DNA of 12,660 bases. Origin: Burkholderiaceae bacterium (GTDB lineage: Bacteria > Pseudomonadota > Gammaproteobacteria > Burkholderiales > Burkholderiaceae). The stretch is from assembly GCA_022701965.1 (NCBI GenBank), contig JAKONL010000144.1, positions 1-12,660 of the forward strand. Direction: 5' to 3'. A program made the translations under genes and the position numbers. Of the stretch, positions 1-7,979 are shown in pieces. How positions within the stretch are numbered: the first letter of the stretch is position 1; every line of letters starts with the position of its first letter. The notes beneath the pieces were generated by a model, which saw nothing but the letters and a program-made list of their open reading frames with translations, ran no database searches and was not told the origin of the DNA.

Positions 1-1235
1 AGCGTGCGCAGCAGCGCGCGGTTGATGTCCTCGGTGCCCATCTCGTAGGACCGCCGCAGGGTGCGCAACGCCGTCGGATCGGCGGACTCCAGCGCGAAGG
101 CCACCTGCAGCGACGGCGCGTACGGCCCGGTGCCCGACATCGTGGCCGACAGGATGCGCTCGGACAGCGGGAAGCGCGCGAAGCTCGTGCGCAGCGGCTC
201 GTCGAGCACCAGGTCGAGCTGCGCGAACAGGCCGCACAGGTAGACCTCGCGGCGCAGGTCGTCCTCGATGCCGGCGTCCATCAGGTGCTCCATCAGGTGG
301 CCGCGCAGCACCATCGCCGTGTTGACCGGGCGCAGGTTGACGTCCTCGGTCGCGTGCGGAAGCTGCGCCGACAGCCAGCCGTTGAGCGTGCGGAAACCCA
401 GCATCATGAAACCGTTGCGCAGCGACGCCACGCCGTTGCGCAGGCCCAGCCCGGCGGAGTTCATGTAGATCATGAGCTGGTAGGCGAGGCTCGGTTCCTG
501 GCCGAACATGAGCTCGATGCGGTCGAGCGACTGTTCGGCGTCGATCGCGTTCATGGCCTGCACGATGGCCCGGCGCGATATGGGCAGCGGATTGCCGGCA
601 TAGCGGTGGAGCACGTCCTCCACCGGCCAGCCGGCCACCGCCCATGCGCCCTGCTGGTCGAGCGCGTGCTCGGCCAGCGCGCGACTGGCGATACCGTCGG
701 CGAGCGTGTCGGCCGCGATCGGGCTGTCCTCGGCGCGGCCGGCCATGCGTCCGCCGGCGGCCGTGCCGCGCGCACGCAGCGCGGCCTGCATCGCGCTCGC
801 GGCATCGTTGGGGCTCAGCTGCACGCAGCGGCGCTCGGCCCAGCGTGCGACGCTCGCCGCGCCGGGGCGCCCGGCCGTGTCCGCGGCGAAAGCCGCCGGC
901 GCTCCGCTCACGATCACGTGCGCGCCGCGCGTGCGCGCGGACTGGGCGGCGTTGCGCAGCGCGGTGTCGTCGAGCCAGTCCAGCGGCAGGTCGATCGCCG
1001 GGCCGGCCCGGTCCGCATGCGCGAGCAGGCTGGCCGCCAGGGAACGCGATGCCGGGCTCAGCACGAGGGCGGGCGACGCCGCCGTCCAGAGCTCGGCCAG
1101 CGTGCGCAGCAGGTGCGGGCCGTCGACGCCGTCGCCGTCCGGATGCACGTGGAGCTGGAGGGCCGCGATCGAGCGAGCGCGGTTCCAGAGCGGGCGATAG
1201 CCCAGGGTGATGCTGCCGAGAACCGATTGCGCCAT
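1..1235 (-). CDS. HDOD-domain protein with degenerate EAL-like N-terminus (YuxH-like), partial
   Basis: The frame opens with ATG at 1235 and stays open for 411 codons to base 1, so the C-terminus is missing. AGGA lies about 5 bases upstream of the ATG, and the flgL stop is 24 bases away. I translated it by hand. Residues ~210-400 fit an HDOD domain: a segment of the type LDRIELMFGQEPSLAYQL, then MIYMNSAGLGLRNGVASL, then a LGFRTLNGWL segment. HDOD domains are catalytically inactive relatives of HD phosphohydrolases and usually act in signalling. Residues ~10-150 sit where YuxH-type proteins carry an EAL phosphodiesterase domain. An LGYRPLWNRARSIAALQLHV segment resembles the start of such a domain, but I see no EAL motif or metal-binding acidic residues, so no cyclic-di-GMP hydrolysis is expected. 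Its place as the last cistron behind flgL suggests co-expression with the flagellum, with a possible regulatory role. The HDOD call is firm; the EAL ancestry and the role are inference. Confidence 0.85.
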   Translation of the reverse strand, partial: MAQSVLGSITLGYRPLWNRARSIAALQLHVHPDGDGVDGPHLLRTLAELWTAASPALVLSPASRSLAASLLAHADRAGPAIDLPLDWLDDTALRNAAQSARTRGAHVIVSGAPAAFAADTAGRPGAASVARWAERRCVQLSPNDAASAMQAALRARGTAAGGRMAGRAEDSPIAADTLADGIASRALAEHALDQQGAWAVAGWPVEDVLHRYAGNPLPISRRAIVQAMNAIDAEQSLDRIELMFGQEPSLAYQLMIYMNSAGLGLRNGVASLRNGFMMLGFRTLNGWLSAQLPHATEDVNLRPVNTAMVLRGHLMEHLMDAGIEDDLRREVYLCGLFAQLDLVLDEPLRTSFARFPLSERILSATMSGTGPYAPSLQVAFALESADPTALRTLRRSYEMGTEDINRALLRT

Positions 1236-1259
1236 GGCTGTCCTGAACGCGTCGCGCGC

Positions 1260-2459
1260 TCAGCTGATGTAGTTGAAGAGCGAGAGTTTCTGGATCTGCG
1301 CGTAGGAGCCCAGCGCGGCGGAGTAGGCCGTCTCCTGGGTCTTGAACGACGAGAGGGCCTTCACCATGTCCAGGTCTTCCGCGCGAGAGCGGTCGGCCTC
1401 CAGCTGCAGGCTGCGCGCATCCTGCCGGTCGGTGATGTTGTCGACACGGTTGAGCAGGTCGCCCGCGCGCCCGCGCGTGGCCGACAGGCGCGACAGGGCG
1501 CTGTCGACCTGGGCGAGCCCCTGCGCGACGCCCTGCGCCACCGCGCTGGTGTTGCCGGCGTCGCGCACGCCGGCGATCGCCTGGTCGAGCACGCCGAACA
1601 GGCTGGCCTTGGTGCTCGGGCTCACGACCAGCGAATCGCCGCTGGCCGGCGTTCCGCTGGCGACGAACGACAGGCCGTCGAAGCCGATCGCCTGGCCGGT
1701 CCTGAAGGGCTGCGCGGACAGCACGGCGGTGTTGGTGGTGGTGTCGACCACGTCGTAGGTCGTGGCGCCGGCCGCCACCGTGAAGGTGACGCTGTAGCCG
1801 TGGCCGGTCAGCGCGGCCGGGTTGGTCACCTGGCCGGCGTCGCTCGACACCTTGGCCGCGGCGTTGCCCCGGGCCATCGCGAAGACGCCGTTGCCCGTGG
1901 GCACGTCCATCCAGGTGGCCTGGCCGTCCAGCGTCGCCGGGATGTCGTTCTCGCCGGCGCCGGCCTGGCCCGTGATGCCGTTGAAGACCACGGTGCCGCC
2001 GACGTCGGCGAACGGCTCGGCGGTGCTGCCCAGGCCGCCGAAGAGCGGCTGGCCGTTGCTGTCGCGCGTGTTGGCGAAGCCCACCAGCTGGTCGCGCAGG
2101 GTGGAGAGCTGCTGCGCGATGTCGGTGCGGTCGGAGGTGTTCAGGGAGGTGTTGCCGGCCTGGACCAGCAGCGTGCGGAAGCTCTGCATCGCGGTGCTCG
2201 CGTCGCGCAGCGTCGACTCGGCCGTGGCGACCGCGTTGCGCTGCACCTCCAGCGCGCGCTGGTCGGACGTGACGCGCGCCATGCGCGTGATGGCGCGCTC
2301 GGCCTGGCCGGCGGCGGTCGGATCGTCGCTCGGGCGCAGCACGCGCTTGCTGGCGCTCAACTGCTCCTGCAGCTTCGACAGCTGCGACTGGCGCGTCGTG
2401 AGCTGGCTGACCGTGTTCTCGTAGACGTTGGCACTGGCGAGTCGTGGGGTGGCTGACAT
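1260..2459 (-). CDS. flgL: Flagellar hook-filament junction protein FlgL (HAP3)
   Basis: FlgL forms the outer junction ring between hook and filament, on the FlgK side that contacts flagellin. The 399-residue product has the flagellin-like N-terminal helix, with SASKRVLRPSDDPTAAGQAE at residues ~35-54. The matching C-terminal helix ends ALGSYAQIQKLSLFNYIS. It is longer than the enterobacterial protein (about 317 residues). The extra length is in the surface-exposed middle, residues ~150-285, which is Thr/Gly/Ala/Val rich and includes a module also seen in FlgK (residues ~219-282). ATG at 2459 is preceded by an AGAGGACC ribosome site. The gene lies 25 bases behind flgK. I found no separate sigma-28 promoter directly upstream, unlike the flgKL arrangement known in Salmonella. 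Confidence 0.96.
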   Translation of the reverse strand: MSATPRLASANVYENTVSQLTTRQSQLSKLQEQLSASKRVLRPSDDPTAAGQAERAITRMARVTSDQRALEVQRNAVATAESTLRDASTAMQSFRTLLVQAGNTSLNTSDRTDIAQQLSTLRDQLVGFANTRDSNGQPLFGGLGSTAEPFADVGGTVVFNGITGQAGAGENDIPATLDGQATWMDVPTGNGVFAMARGNAAAKVSSDAGQVTNPAALTGHGYSVTFTVAAGATTYDVVDTTTNTAVLSAQPFRTGQAIGFDGLSFVASGTPASGDSLVVSPSTKASLFGVLDQAIAGVRDAGNTSAVAQGVAQGLAQVDSALSRLSATRGRAGDLLNRVDNITDRQDARSLQLEADRSRAEDLDMVKALSSFKTQETAYSAALGSYAQIQKLSLFNYIS

Positions 2460-2484
2460 GGAAAGGTCCTCTGGGTTCGGTCGT

Positions 2485-4371
2485 TCAGCGCATGCCCTGG
2501 ATCAGCGTGTCGAACAGGTTCTGCGCGATCTGGATCATCTTGGACGAGGCCTGGTAGGCCTGCTGGTACTGCAGCAGCTTGGCCGCTTCCTCGTCGAGGT
2601 TCACGCCCGAAATGCCGGTGCGCTCGGTCTCCAGGCTGCTCGCGATCGCGCCCGAGACATTGGCCGCGTACTGCGCGCTCTGGGCGCGCACGCCGACCTG
2701 CGTCATCAGGCCGGCGTAGCCGTCGACCATCGTCGCGCCCTCGAACACCTGCTTGTCGCGCAGGTTCAGCAGCGCCTTCGCGTTGCCGGCGTTGAGGGCG
2801 CTGTAGCCCGGCGTCGCGGCCTGCACCGTGAGCGTGTCGCCCGCCTTGGGCGTGCCGGTCAGCGTGAGAGACCAGCCGTTGAACTCGACCTTCTGTCCCG
2901 CGACATAGCGCTGCGCCGTCGGGTTGCCGGTGCCGGTGCCCGCGACGTCGAAGGTGCCGTTGGCGTTGAAGGTCAGCGTCACCGGAGCACCGGTATTGGC
3001 GTTGGCCGAGGTCGCGGCGAGCGAGCCGACCGCGATGCTGCCGGTGTTGGCCACGCCCACGCGCGCCTCGACCGGACTGGCCGCGGCGATCTCGCGCGGC
3101 GAGGTCATCGCCATCGCCATCGCACCGGCGGCGGCCGAATAGGGCTTGAGGACGAAGACGTCGCCGAAGTCGGGCGTGCCGCTGGCCAGGTCGAGCTTCA
3201 GCCCGTCGACGGTGACCGGCATCGGGCCGGTGAAGTTCATGAGCTTGCCGTCGGTCGTGCGCGTGATCTCGACGCTGCCGTTGGCGCCGACCTTGACCTG
3301 GTAGTCGGAGGCGACCAGCGCGCTCGAATCGCTCACCGACGCGCCGATCGTCGCGTTGCCGGTGTTGCCGGCGGCGGGCAACGCCTGGCCGATGGCGACG
3401 GGCACGAAGACGTTCGCGCCGGCCCGTCCGTCGAGATCGACGCCCAGGCGGTTCTGCGCGTTGACCTCCGACGAGATCGCGACGGCCATCCGCCCGAGGC
3501 CGTTGCGCGCGTCGGCGAGGTCGCCGTTCTGGAAGCGCAGCAGGCCGGCGACCGAGCCGCCGCCGATCGTCGTGTCGTCGATGGTGCTGGTGAGCGCGCC
3601 GCGCGTGATCGCGAGACTGGCGGTGCCGTCGCCGGCGTCGCCGATCGACACCGGCGCGGTCGACGTGCCCAGCACCAGCGCCTGGCTGCCGACGAATACG
3701 CCGAGCGTGCCGTCGCCCGAGGCGACGGTGCTGGTCTGCACGTGCTGGTTGAGCTCGCGCATGAGCTGCTCGCGCTGGTCCATCAGATCGTTGGGGCTCT
3801 GGCCGCTGCCCTGCGAGCGCGCGATCTGCTCGTTGAGCGAGGCGACCCGCGTCGCCAGGCTGTTGATCGTCTTGACCGAGTCGGCGAGCTGGGACGTGAC
3901 CCGCGTCTGCAGGTCGTCGAGCTGCGCGTCGGCATTGCGAAAGCGCGCGGCCATCTCGTCGGCACGCGTCAGCACCACGTTGCGCGCGGTGATGTCGCCC
4001 GGCGTGCTGGCGACGTCGGTGAAGGCGTTGAGCATGTCGCTCACGGAGGCGCCCAGGCCGCTGGTGCCGCCCTGGAAGACGTCCTCCAGGGATGCCAGCT
4101 GCGTGGCGCGCGTGACGTCCATCGCCGACACCGAGCCGGCGGCGGCCGACTGCCGCGTGAGGAACTCGCTGTGCGCGCGCTCGATCGTCGCCACCTGCAC
4201 GCCGTTGCCGATGTAGCCGCTGCCGGTGTATTGCCCTTCGACCTGCGTCATCACCGCGTTCTGGCGCGAATAGCCGGCGGTGCCGGCGTTGGCGATGTTG
4301 TGGCCGGTGGTCGACAGCGCGATCTGGTTGGCCAGGAGCGCGCGCGCGCCGACGTTGAGGAGGGAGCCCAT
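2485..4371 (-). CDS. flgK: Flagellar hook-associated protein FlgK (HAP1)
   Basis: FlgK forms the first junction layer on top of the hook, outside the cell, and is exported by the flagellar type III system. The 628-residue protein starts with the rod/hook-type helix; TTGHNIANAGTAGYSRQNAV at residues 21-40 is the FlgK version of the shared flagellar N-terminal motif. Residues ~100-210 are the helical region (SDMLNAFTDVASTPGD, then a Leu/Gln rich coiled segment). The C-terminus has LDEEAAKLLQYQQAYQASSK at ~592-611, the matching C-terminal helix. It is longer than Salmonella FlgK (about 553 residues), mainly through residues ~340-525, where two copies of a short beta-type module occur. ATG at 4371 has a GAAAGG site upstream. 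The gap to the flgJ stop is 13 bases. Confidence 0.97.
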   Translation of the reverse strand: MGSLLNVGARALLANQIALSTTGHNIANAGTAGYSRQNAVMTQVEGQYTGSGYIGNGVQVATIERAHSEFLTRQSAAAGSVSAMDVTRATQLASLEDVFQGGTSGLGASVSDMLNAFTDVASTPGDITARNVVLTRADEMAARFRNADAQLDDLQTRVTSQLADSVKTINSLATRVASLNEQIARSQGSGQSPNDLMDQREQLMRELNQHVQTSTVASGDGTLGVFVGSQALVLGTSTAPVSIGDAGDGTASLAITRGALTSTIDDTTIGGGSVAGLLRFQNGDLADARNGLGRMAVAISSEVNAQNRLGVDLDGRAGANVFVPVAIGQALPAAGNTGNATIGASVSDSSALVASDYQVKVGANGSVEITRTTDGKLMNFTGPMPVTVDGLKLDLASGTPDFGDVFVLKPYSAAAGAMAMAMTSPREIAAASPVEARVGVANTGSIAVGSLAATSANANTGAPVTLTFNANGTFDVAGTGTGNPTAQRYVAGQKVEFNGWSLTLTGTPKAGDTLTVQAATPGYSALNAGNAKALLNLRDKQVFEGATMVDGYAGLMTQVGVRAQSAQYAANVSGAIASSLETERTGISGVNLDEEAAKLLQYQQAYQASSKMIQIAQNLFDTLIQGMR

Positions 4372-4384
4372 GGGGATTGACCTT

Positions 4385-5260
4385 TCAGCCCTGCGTACGC
4401 TGGATCTGCAGCGTCGAATTGATGGCCCGGCTCAGCTTGGACGCATAGGCCGGATCGGTGGCGTAGCCCGCGCGCTGCAGCTCGGTCGCGTAGGCGGTGG
4501 CCGCGCCGGCGCCGGAAGCGGCGGTGGCGCGCGCCTGGGCGTAGCGCGGGCTCTCGCCGATCAGCCGCGCGTAGTCGCGGAAGGACGCCTCGTAGGAGTC
4601 GTAGGCGCGGAACTTCGCGGTCGTCTTGCGCGGCTCGCCGTCGACGTACTCGGTGGTCGTGATCTCGGCGGTCTTCCCGGTCCAGCCCGGTCCGGCCTTG
4701 ATGCCGAACAGATTGAAGGCGTTGCTGCCGTCGGCGTTGCGGATCTCGCTGCGGCCCCAGCCGGTCTCGTGGCCGGCCTGGCCGATCATGAAGCTCGCCG
4801 GGATGCCGGTCGCCTGCGCCACGCGCTCGGCCGCATCCCCGTGCTGCGAGACGAAATCGCTCTGCGTGGCCGTCGGGTTGATCCGGCTGTTCGCGCCCGC
4901 CCCGCTGCCGAGGGCGCCGAGCGACAGCGTCGAACGCGCCGCGCCCGCACCCGCCGAGCCGGTCATCTGCTGCGTCAGCTGCCGCGTGATCGCATCGCTC
5001 AGCCCGCCGGGCAGGCCCGAGAGCTGCACCGCGAACTGCTGGTCGAGCAGGTCGGTGCCGAGCTTCTCGCCCTCGCTGTCGAGCATGCCGGACTTCATCG
5101 TCGCCTCGCGCATGCTCTTGAGCATCTCGCGCATGAAGAGCGACTCGAACTGCTTGGCGGCTTCCTTGATCGCCTTCGGGTCGTTGGTGCCGGCCGCGAG
5201 CTTGAGCGTGTCGAGCGAGCGGGCGTCGGCGGCGAGCGCGTTGGAGGTGGAGACGGTCAT
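4385..5260 (-). CDS. flgJ: Rod cap and peptidoglycan hydrolase FlgJ (dual-domain, GH73)
   Basis: FlgJ caps the growing rod and opens the peptidoglycan layer for it in the periplasm. The 291 residues show both domains. The N-terminal rod-cap domain is at ~30-95 (AAKQFESLFMREMLKSMREA, then a GTDLLDQQFAVQLS stretch). A Gly/Ala/Ser linker spans ~100-125. The C-terminal glucosaminidase-type domain (GH73) spans ~130-285. The candidate catalytic glutamate is Glu165 in GQAGHETGWGR, and a second acidic candidate is Glu204 in TTEYVDGE. Their 39-residue spacing matches what I recall for the Salmonella pair. NAFNLFGIKAG and AGYATDPAYASKL are further family motifs. The start ATG overlaps the flgI stop in an ATGA (5257-5260), so the two are probably translationally coupled. 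Confidence 0.97.
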   Translation of the reverse strand: MTVSTSNALAADARSLDTLKLAAGTNDPKAIKEAAKQFESLFMREMLKSMREATMKSGMLDSEGEKLGTDLLDQQFAVQLSGLPGGLSDAITRQLTQQMTGSAGAGAARSTLSLGALGSGAGANSRINPTATQSDFVSQHGDAAERVAQATGIPASFMIGQAGHETGWGRSEIRNADGSNAFNLFGIKAGPGWTGKTAEITTTEYVDGEPRKTTAKFRAYDSYEASFRDYARLIGESPRYAQARATAASGAGAATAYATELQRAGYATDPAYASKLSRAINSTLQIQRTQG

Positions 5261-6369
5261 ATCACTTCCAGTTCGGCGTTGAGGGCGCCGGACGCCTTGA
5301 TCGCCTGCAGGATCGCCAGCAGGTCCTGCGGCGTCGCGCCGAGCGAGTTCAGCGCGCGCACCACGTCCGACAGCTTGGGCGCCTCGGGCACCTGGATCAG
5401 GATGCCCGGCTCCTGCTTGATCGTGATGCTGGCCTGCTCGGCCACCACCGTGCGCCCGCCCGAGAGCGGCGCGGGCTGACTGATGATCGGCGTCGAGCTG
5501 ATCGTGACCGACAGGTTGCCGTGCGCGATGGCGCAGGGCCCGAGCGTCACGGCCTGGTTGAGCACGATCGAGCCGGTGCGCGCGTTGATCACCACCTTGG
5601 CCGCGGGCGCGGCCTGCTCCAGCGTGATCTCTTCCAGTTCGGCGACGAAGTTGACCCGGGCGTTGGCATCGGTGGGCGCACGCACCTCGACCGTGCGGCC
5701 GTCGAGCGCGCGGGCGCTGCCGGTGCCCATCTTGCGGTCGATGGCCTGCGCCACGCGGCGTGCGGTCTGGAAGTCCGACGCGTTCAGGCCTAGGCTGATG
5801 CTGTCGCCCTCGAGCAAGGCGGAGGGCACGCTGCGCTCGACCTGCGCGCCGGCCGGCACGCGGCCCGAGGCCAGCGAATTGATCTGCACCTTGCTGCCGC
5901 CGGCGGCCGCGCCCGCGCCGCCGACCACCAGGTTGCCCTGCGCCAGCGCGTAGATCTCGCCGTCGGCGCCGCGCAGCGGCGTCGCCACCAGCATGCCGCC
6001 CTTGAGCGACTTGGAATTGCCCATCGACGACACCGTCACGTCCAGCGTCTGGCCCGGCTGCGCGAAGGCCGGCAGCTGCGCCGTGACGATCACCGCCGCC
6101 ACGTTCTTGAGCTGCAGCTGCGAGGCGCGGTTGTCCGGCAGCACGATGCCCAGCTGCTGCAGGTAGTTGGCCACGCTCTGCGTGGTGTAGGGCATCTGCG
6201 TGGTCTGGTCGCCCGTGCCGTCCAGGCCCACGACCAGGCCGTAGCCGGTCAGCTGGTTGCTGCGCACGCCCTGCACGGCGGCGATTTCCTTGATGCGCAC
6301 GGCGTGTGCCGGGGCGAGCAGGCCGGCACCGAGGGCGAACAGCGCGAAGAGACGAAGGATCTTCTTCAT
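5257..6369 (-). CDS. flgI: Flagellar P-ring protein FlgI
   Basis: FlgI makes the P ring, the bushing around the rod in the peptidoglycan layer, and is exported by the Sec system. The 370-residue length is normal. A clear signal peptide is present: KK at 2-3, a hydrophobic core from ~5 to 19, and probable cleavage after AHA at residue 23. The mature start VRIKEIAAVQGVRSNQLTGY and the following GLVVGLDGTGD are FlgI hallmarks. The C-terminal LNSLGATPQDLLAILQAIKA is also typical. Only one cysteine is visible (Cys279), whereas the E. coli protein is known to form a disulfide between two cysteines. The flgH stop lies 7 bases upstream of the ATG, with no strong ribosome site between, so coupling to flgH is likely. 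Confidence 0.98.
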   Translation of the reverse strand: MKKILRLFALFALGAGLLAPAHAVRIKEIAAVQGVRSNQLTGYGLVVGLDGTGDQTTQMPYTTQSVANYLQQLGIVLPDNRASQLQLKNVAAVIVTAQLPAFAQPGQTLDVTVSSMGNSKSLKGGMLVATPLRGADGEIYALAQGNLVVGGAGAAAGGSKVQINSLASGRVPAGAQVERSVPSALLEGDSISLGLNASDFQTARRVAQAIDRKMGTGSARALDGRTVEVRAPTDANARVNFVAELEEITLEQAAPAAKVVINARTGSIVLNQAVTLGPCAIAHGNLSVTISSTPIISQPAPLSGGRTVVAEQASITIKQEPGILIQVPEAPKLSDVVRALNSLGATPQDLLAILQAIKASGALNAELEVI

Positions 6370-6376
6370 GGCGTGC

Positions 6377-7162
6377 TCAGAAGGGCAGGACGTTCATGAA
6401 GAACCTGCCGAGCCACGGCATGACCTGCGACTCCTGCTGCGCGCCGCGCCCGCGCGACTCGATCCGCACGTTGGCGACCTGCGTCGAGCTCACTACGCTG
6501 CCCGACTGGATCGAGCGCGGGTCGATGGTGCCGGAGAAGCGCAGCACGTCGACGTTCTGGTTCACGCCGATCTGCTTTTCGCCGGTGACCACCAGGTGGC
6601 CGTTGGGCTGCACCTCGACCACCGTCGCGGTGATCGAGCCCTGGAAGGTGTTGGCGCTCTGCGTACCGCCCTTGCCGGAGAAGTCGGTGGCCGATTCGCC
6701 GGCCACGCTCGCCCGCGTGAACGAGTTGGCCGAGAGCAGCGGGAATGCGCTGACGCCCGCCTTGGAGCTGCCCTTCTTGTCGATGGTCGAGGTCGAGGTC
6801 TGGCTCGCGCTCACGTTCTCGACGATCAGGATCGTCACGGTGTCGCCTTCGATGCGTGCGCGCCGGTCCTCGAACAGCGGGCGGTAGCGCACCGACTGGA
6901 ACAGGCTGCCGGTGGGCGCGCGCGGCGCGGCGACCGGTGCGCGCGGCACGATCGTCGGCACGGCCGTCGAGGGCATGTCGAGCTGCGGCGTCTGGGCCAG
7001 CGTGGAGCAGCCGGAAACCAAAACTACGGCACCGATCGCGGCAAGCGCAGCGAAGCCCGTTCGCAGGATGCCGCGGAACCGGCTTTGCCGGGCCGCAGGC
7101 GTCGCCCCCTGAAAGGGGGAAGGCGTTGCGACACGCAGTGCGCGAAGACTGGGGGTTTTCAT
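6377..7162 (-). CDS. flgH: Flagellar L-ring lipoprotein FlgH
   Basis: FlgH forms the outer-membrane L ring. The 261-residue product has a lipobox LVSGC with the lipidated cysteine at residue 52, after the hydrophobic segment [14 protein letters not shown] at ~36-49. [20 protein letters not shown] begins the conserved mature region, followed by [34 protein letters not shown] and the end [12 protein letters not shown] are also FlgH-like. The ATG at 7162 overlaps the flgG stop in an ATGA (7159-7162). The signal peptide is odd: 35 residues precede the hydrophobic core, and residues ~2-34 are encoded by a GC-rich two-hairpin sequence resembling a dispersed repeat. There is no alternative ATG between that stretch and the core, so the overlapping ATG remains the best start. 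A later start at a rare codon cannot be excluded. Confidence 0.96.
   Translation of the reverse strand: MKTPSLRALRVATPSPFQGATPAARQSRFRGILRTGFAALAAIGAVVLVSGCSTLAQTPQLDMPSTAVPTIVPRAPVAAPRAPTGSLFQSVRYRPLFEDRRARIEGDTVTILIVENVSASQTSTSTIDKKGSSKAGVSAFPLLSANSFTRASVAGESATDFSGKGGTQSANTFQGSITATVVEVQPNGHLVVTGEKQIGVNQNVDVLRFSGTIDPRSIQSGSVVSSTQVANVRIESRGRGAQQESQVMPWLGRFFMNVLPF
7062..7157 (-). repeat. REP-like two-hairpin element inside the flgH signal-peptide coding region
   Basis: Two hairpins lie close together. The first is CCCCCT-GAA-AGGGGG (stems 7105-7110 and 7114-7119). The second is CCGGC-TTT-GCCGG (stems 7079-7083 and 7087-7091). Together with the flanking CCCCCAGTCTTCGCGCACTG (minus strand, just after the flgH ATG), this resembles a dispersed intergenic repeat style I associate with Comamonadaceae genomes. 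That recollection is not verified here, and only one copy is in this window. The element is read through in frame as FlgH residues ~2-34. The boundaries are approximate. Confidence 0.55.
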
Positions 7163-7941
7163 AGTTGCCCGAGCTTCTGCAGCATCTGGTCGCTGGTCTG
7201 GATCGCCTTGGAATTCATCTCGTAGGCGCGCTGGGTCTGGATCATCGAGACCAGCTCCTGCACCACGTTCACGTTCGAGGTTTCCAGGAAACCCTGCATC
7301 ACCGTGCCCAGGCCGTTGGTGCCCGCCGTGCCGCCGTTGGGCTGGCCGGACGCGGCGGTCTCCACGTACAGGTTGTCGCCGCGCGGCTCCAGGCCGGCCG
7401 GATTGATGAAGTTGGCGATCGCCAGCGTGCCGACCGTCTGCGGCGCCACGGCGCCCGTCACCGTCGCAGACACCGTGCCGTCGTTGGCGATGCTCACGCT
7501 GGTGGCGTTGGCCGGGATGGTGATGCCGTTGGCCACCGGCAGGCCCGAGGACGTCACGAGCCGGCCCTGCGCGTCGACCTGGAACGAGCCGTCGCGGGTG
7601 TAGCCGATGGTGCCGTCGGGCTGCGTGACCTGGAAGAAGCCGTTGCCCTTGATCGCCAGGTCGAACTGGTTGCTGGTCTGCTGCATGCTGCCCTGGGAGA
7701 ACGAGCGGCTGGTGGCCACCGTGCGCACGCCCAGGCCCAGCTGCAGGCCGGTAGGCAGCTGCGACTGCTCGGTGCTGTTGGCGCCGACCTGGCGCAGGTT
7801 CTGGTACATCAGGTCCTCGAAGACGGCCGTGGAGCGCTTGAAGCCGGTGGTCGAGACGTTCGCCAGGTTGTGCGAGATCACGTCCAGCTGCGTCTGCTGC
7901 GCCTCCATGCCGGTCTTGGAGATGAAGAGGGAATTGAGCAT
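7159..7941 (-). CDS. flgG: Flagellar distal rod protein FlgG
   Basis: FlgG is the distal rod subunit that crosses the L and P rings. The length of 260 residues is exactly typical. Residues 1-35 hold the N-terminal helix and [19 protein letters not shown] motif. Residues ~41-75 carry the FlgG-specific insert [20 protein letters not shown], then [12 protein letters not shown], which distinguishes FlgG from hook protein FlgE and stiffens the rod. The C-terminus has [20 protein letters not shown] followed by [11 protein letters not shown]. The ATG at 7941 has AGGA about 11 bases upstream. The 38-base gap from flgF is the longest between genes in the operon. The stop overlaps the flgH start. Confidence 0.98.
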   Translation of the reverse strand: MLNSLFISKTGMEAQQTQLDVISHNLANVSTTGFKRSTAVFEDLMYQNLRQVGANSTEQSQLPTGLQLGLGVRTVATSRSFSQGSMQQTSNQFDLAIKGNGFFQVTQPDGTIGYTRDGSFQVDAQGRLVTSSGLPVANGITIPANATSVSIANDGTVSATVTGAVAPQTVGTLAIANFINPAGLEPRGDNLYVETAASGQPNGGTAGTNGLGTVMQGFLETSNVNVVQELVSMIQTQRAYEMNSKAIQTSDQMLQKLGQL

Positions 7942-7979
7942 GGCTTGGATGTCCTGGAACGGGAGGCTTGGAGGGGGTG

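Noticed and set aside
285..2456. Very long plus-strand open frame (723 codons) opposite flgL and the HDOD gene
   Set aside because: It is antisense to two well-supported genes. The product is Arg/Gly/Ala/His/Val rich low-complexity sequence, as expected from the complementary strand of GC-rich codons. No domain is recognisable.
2428..4380. Plus-strand open frame of 650 codons opposite flgK
   Set aside because: Same cause: it mirrors flgK almost end to end and its composition is typical of an antisense GC-rich frame. The flgK product is unmistakable.
4280..5479. Plus-strand open frame of 399 codons opposite flgJ
   Set aside because: Antisense shadow of flgJ and the flgI end, with no family-like motifs.
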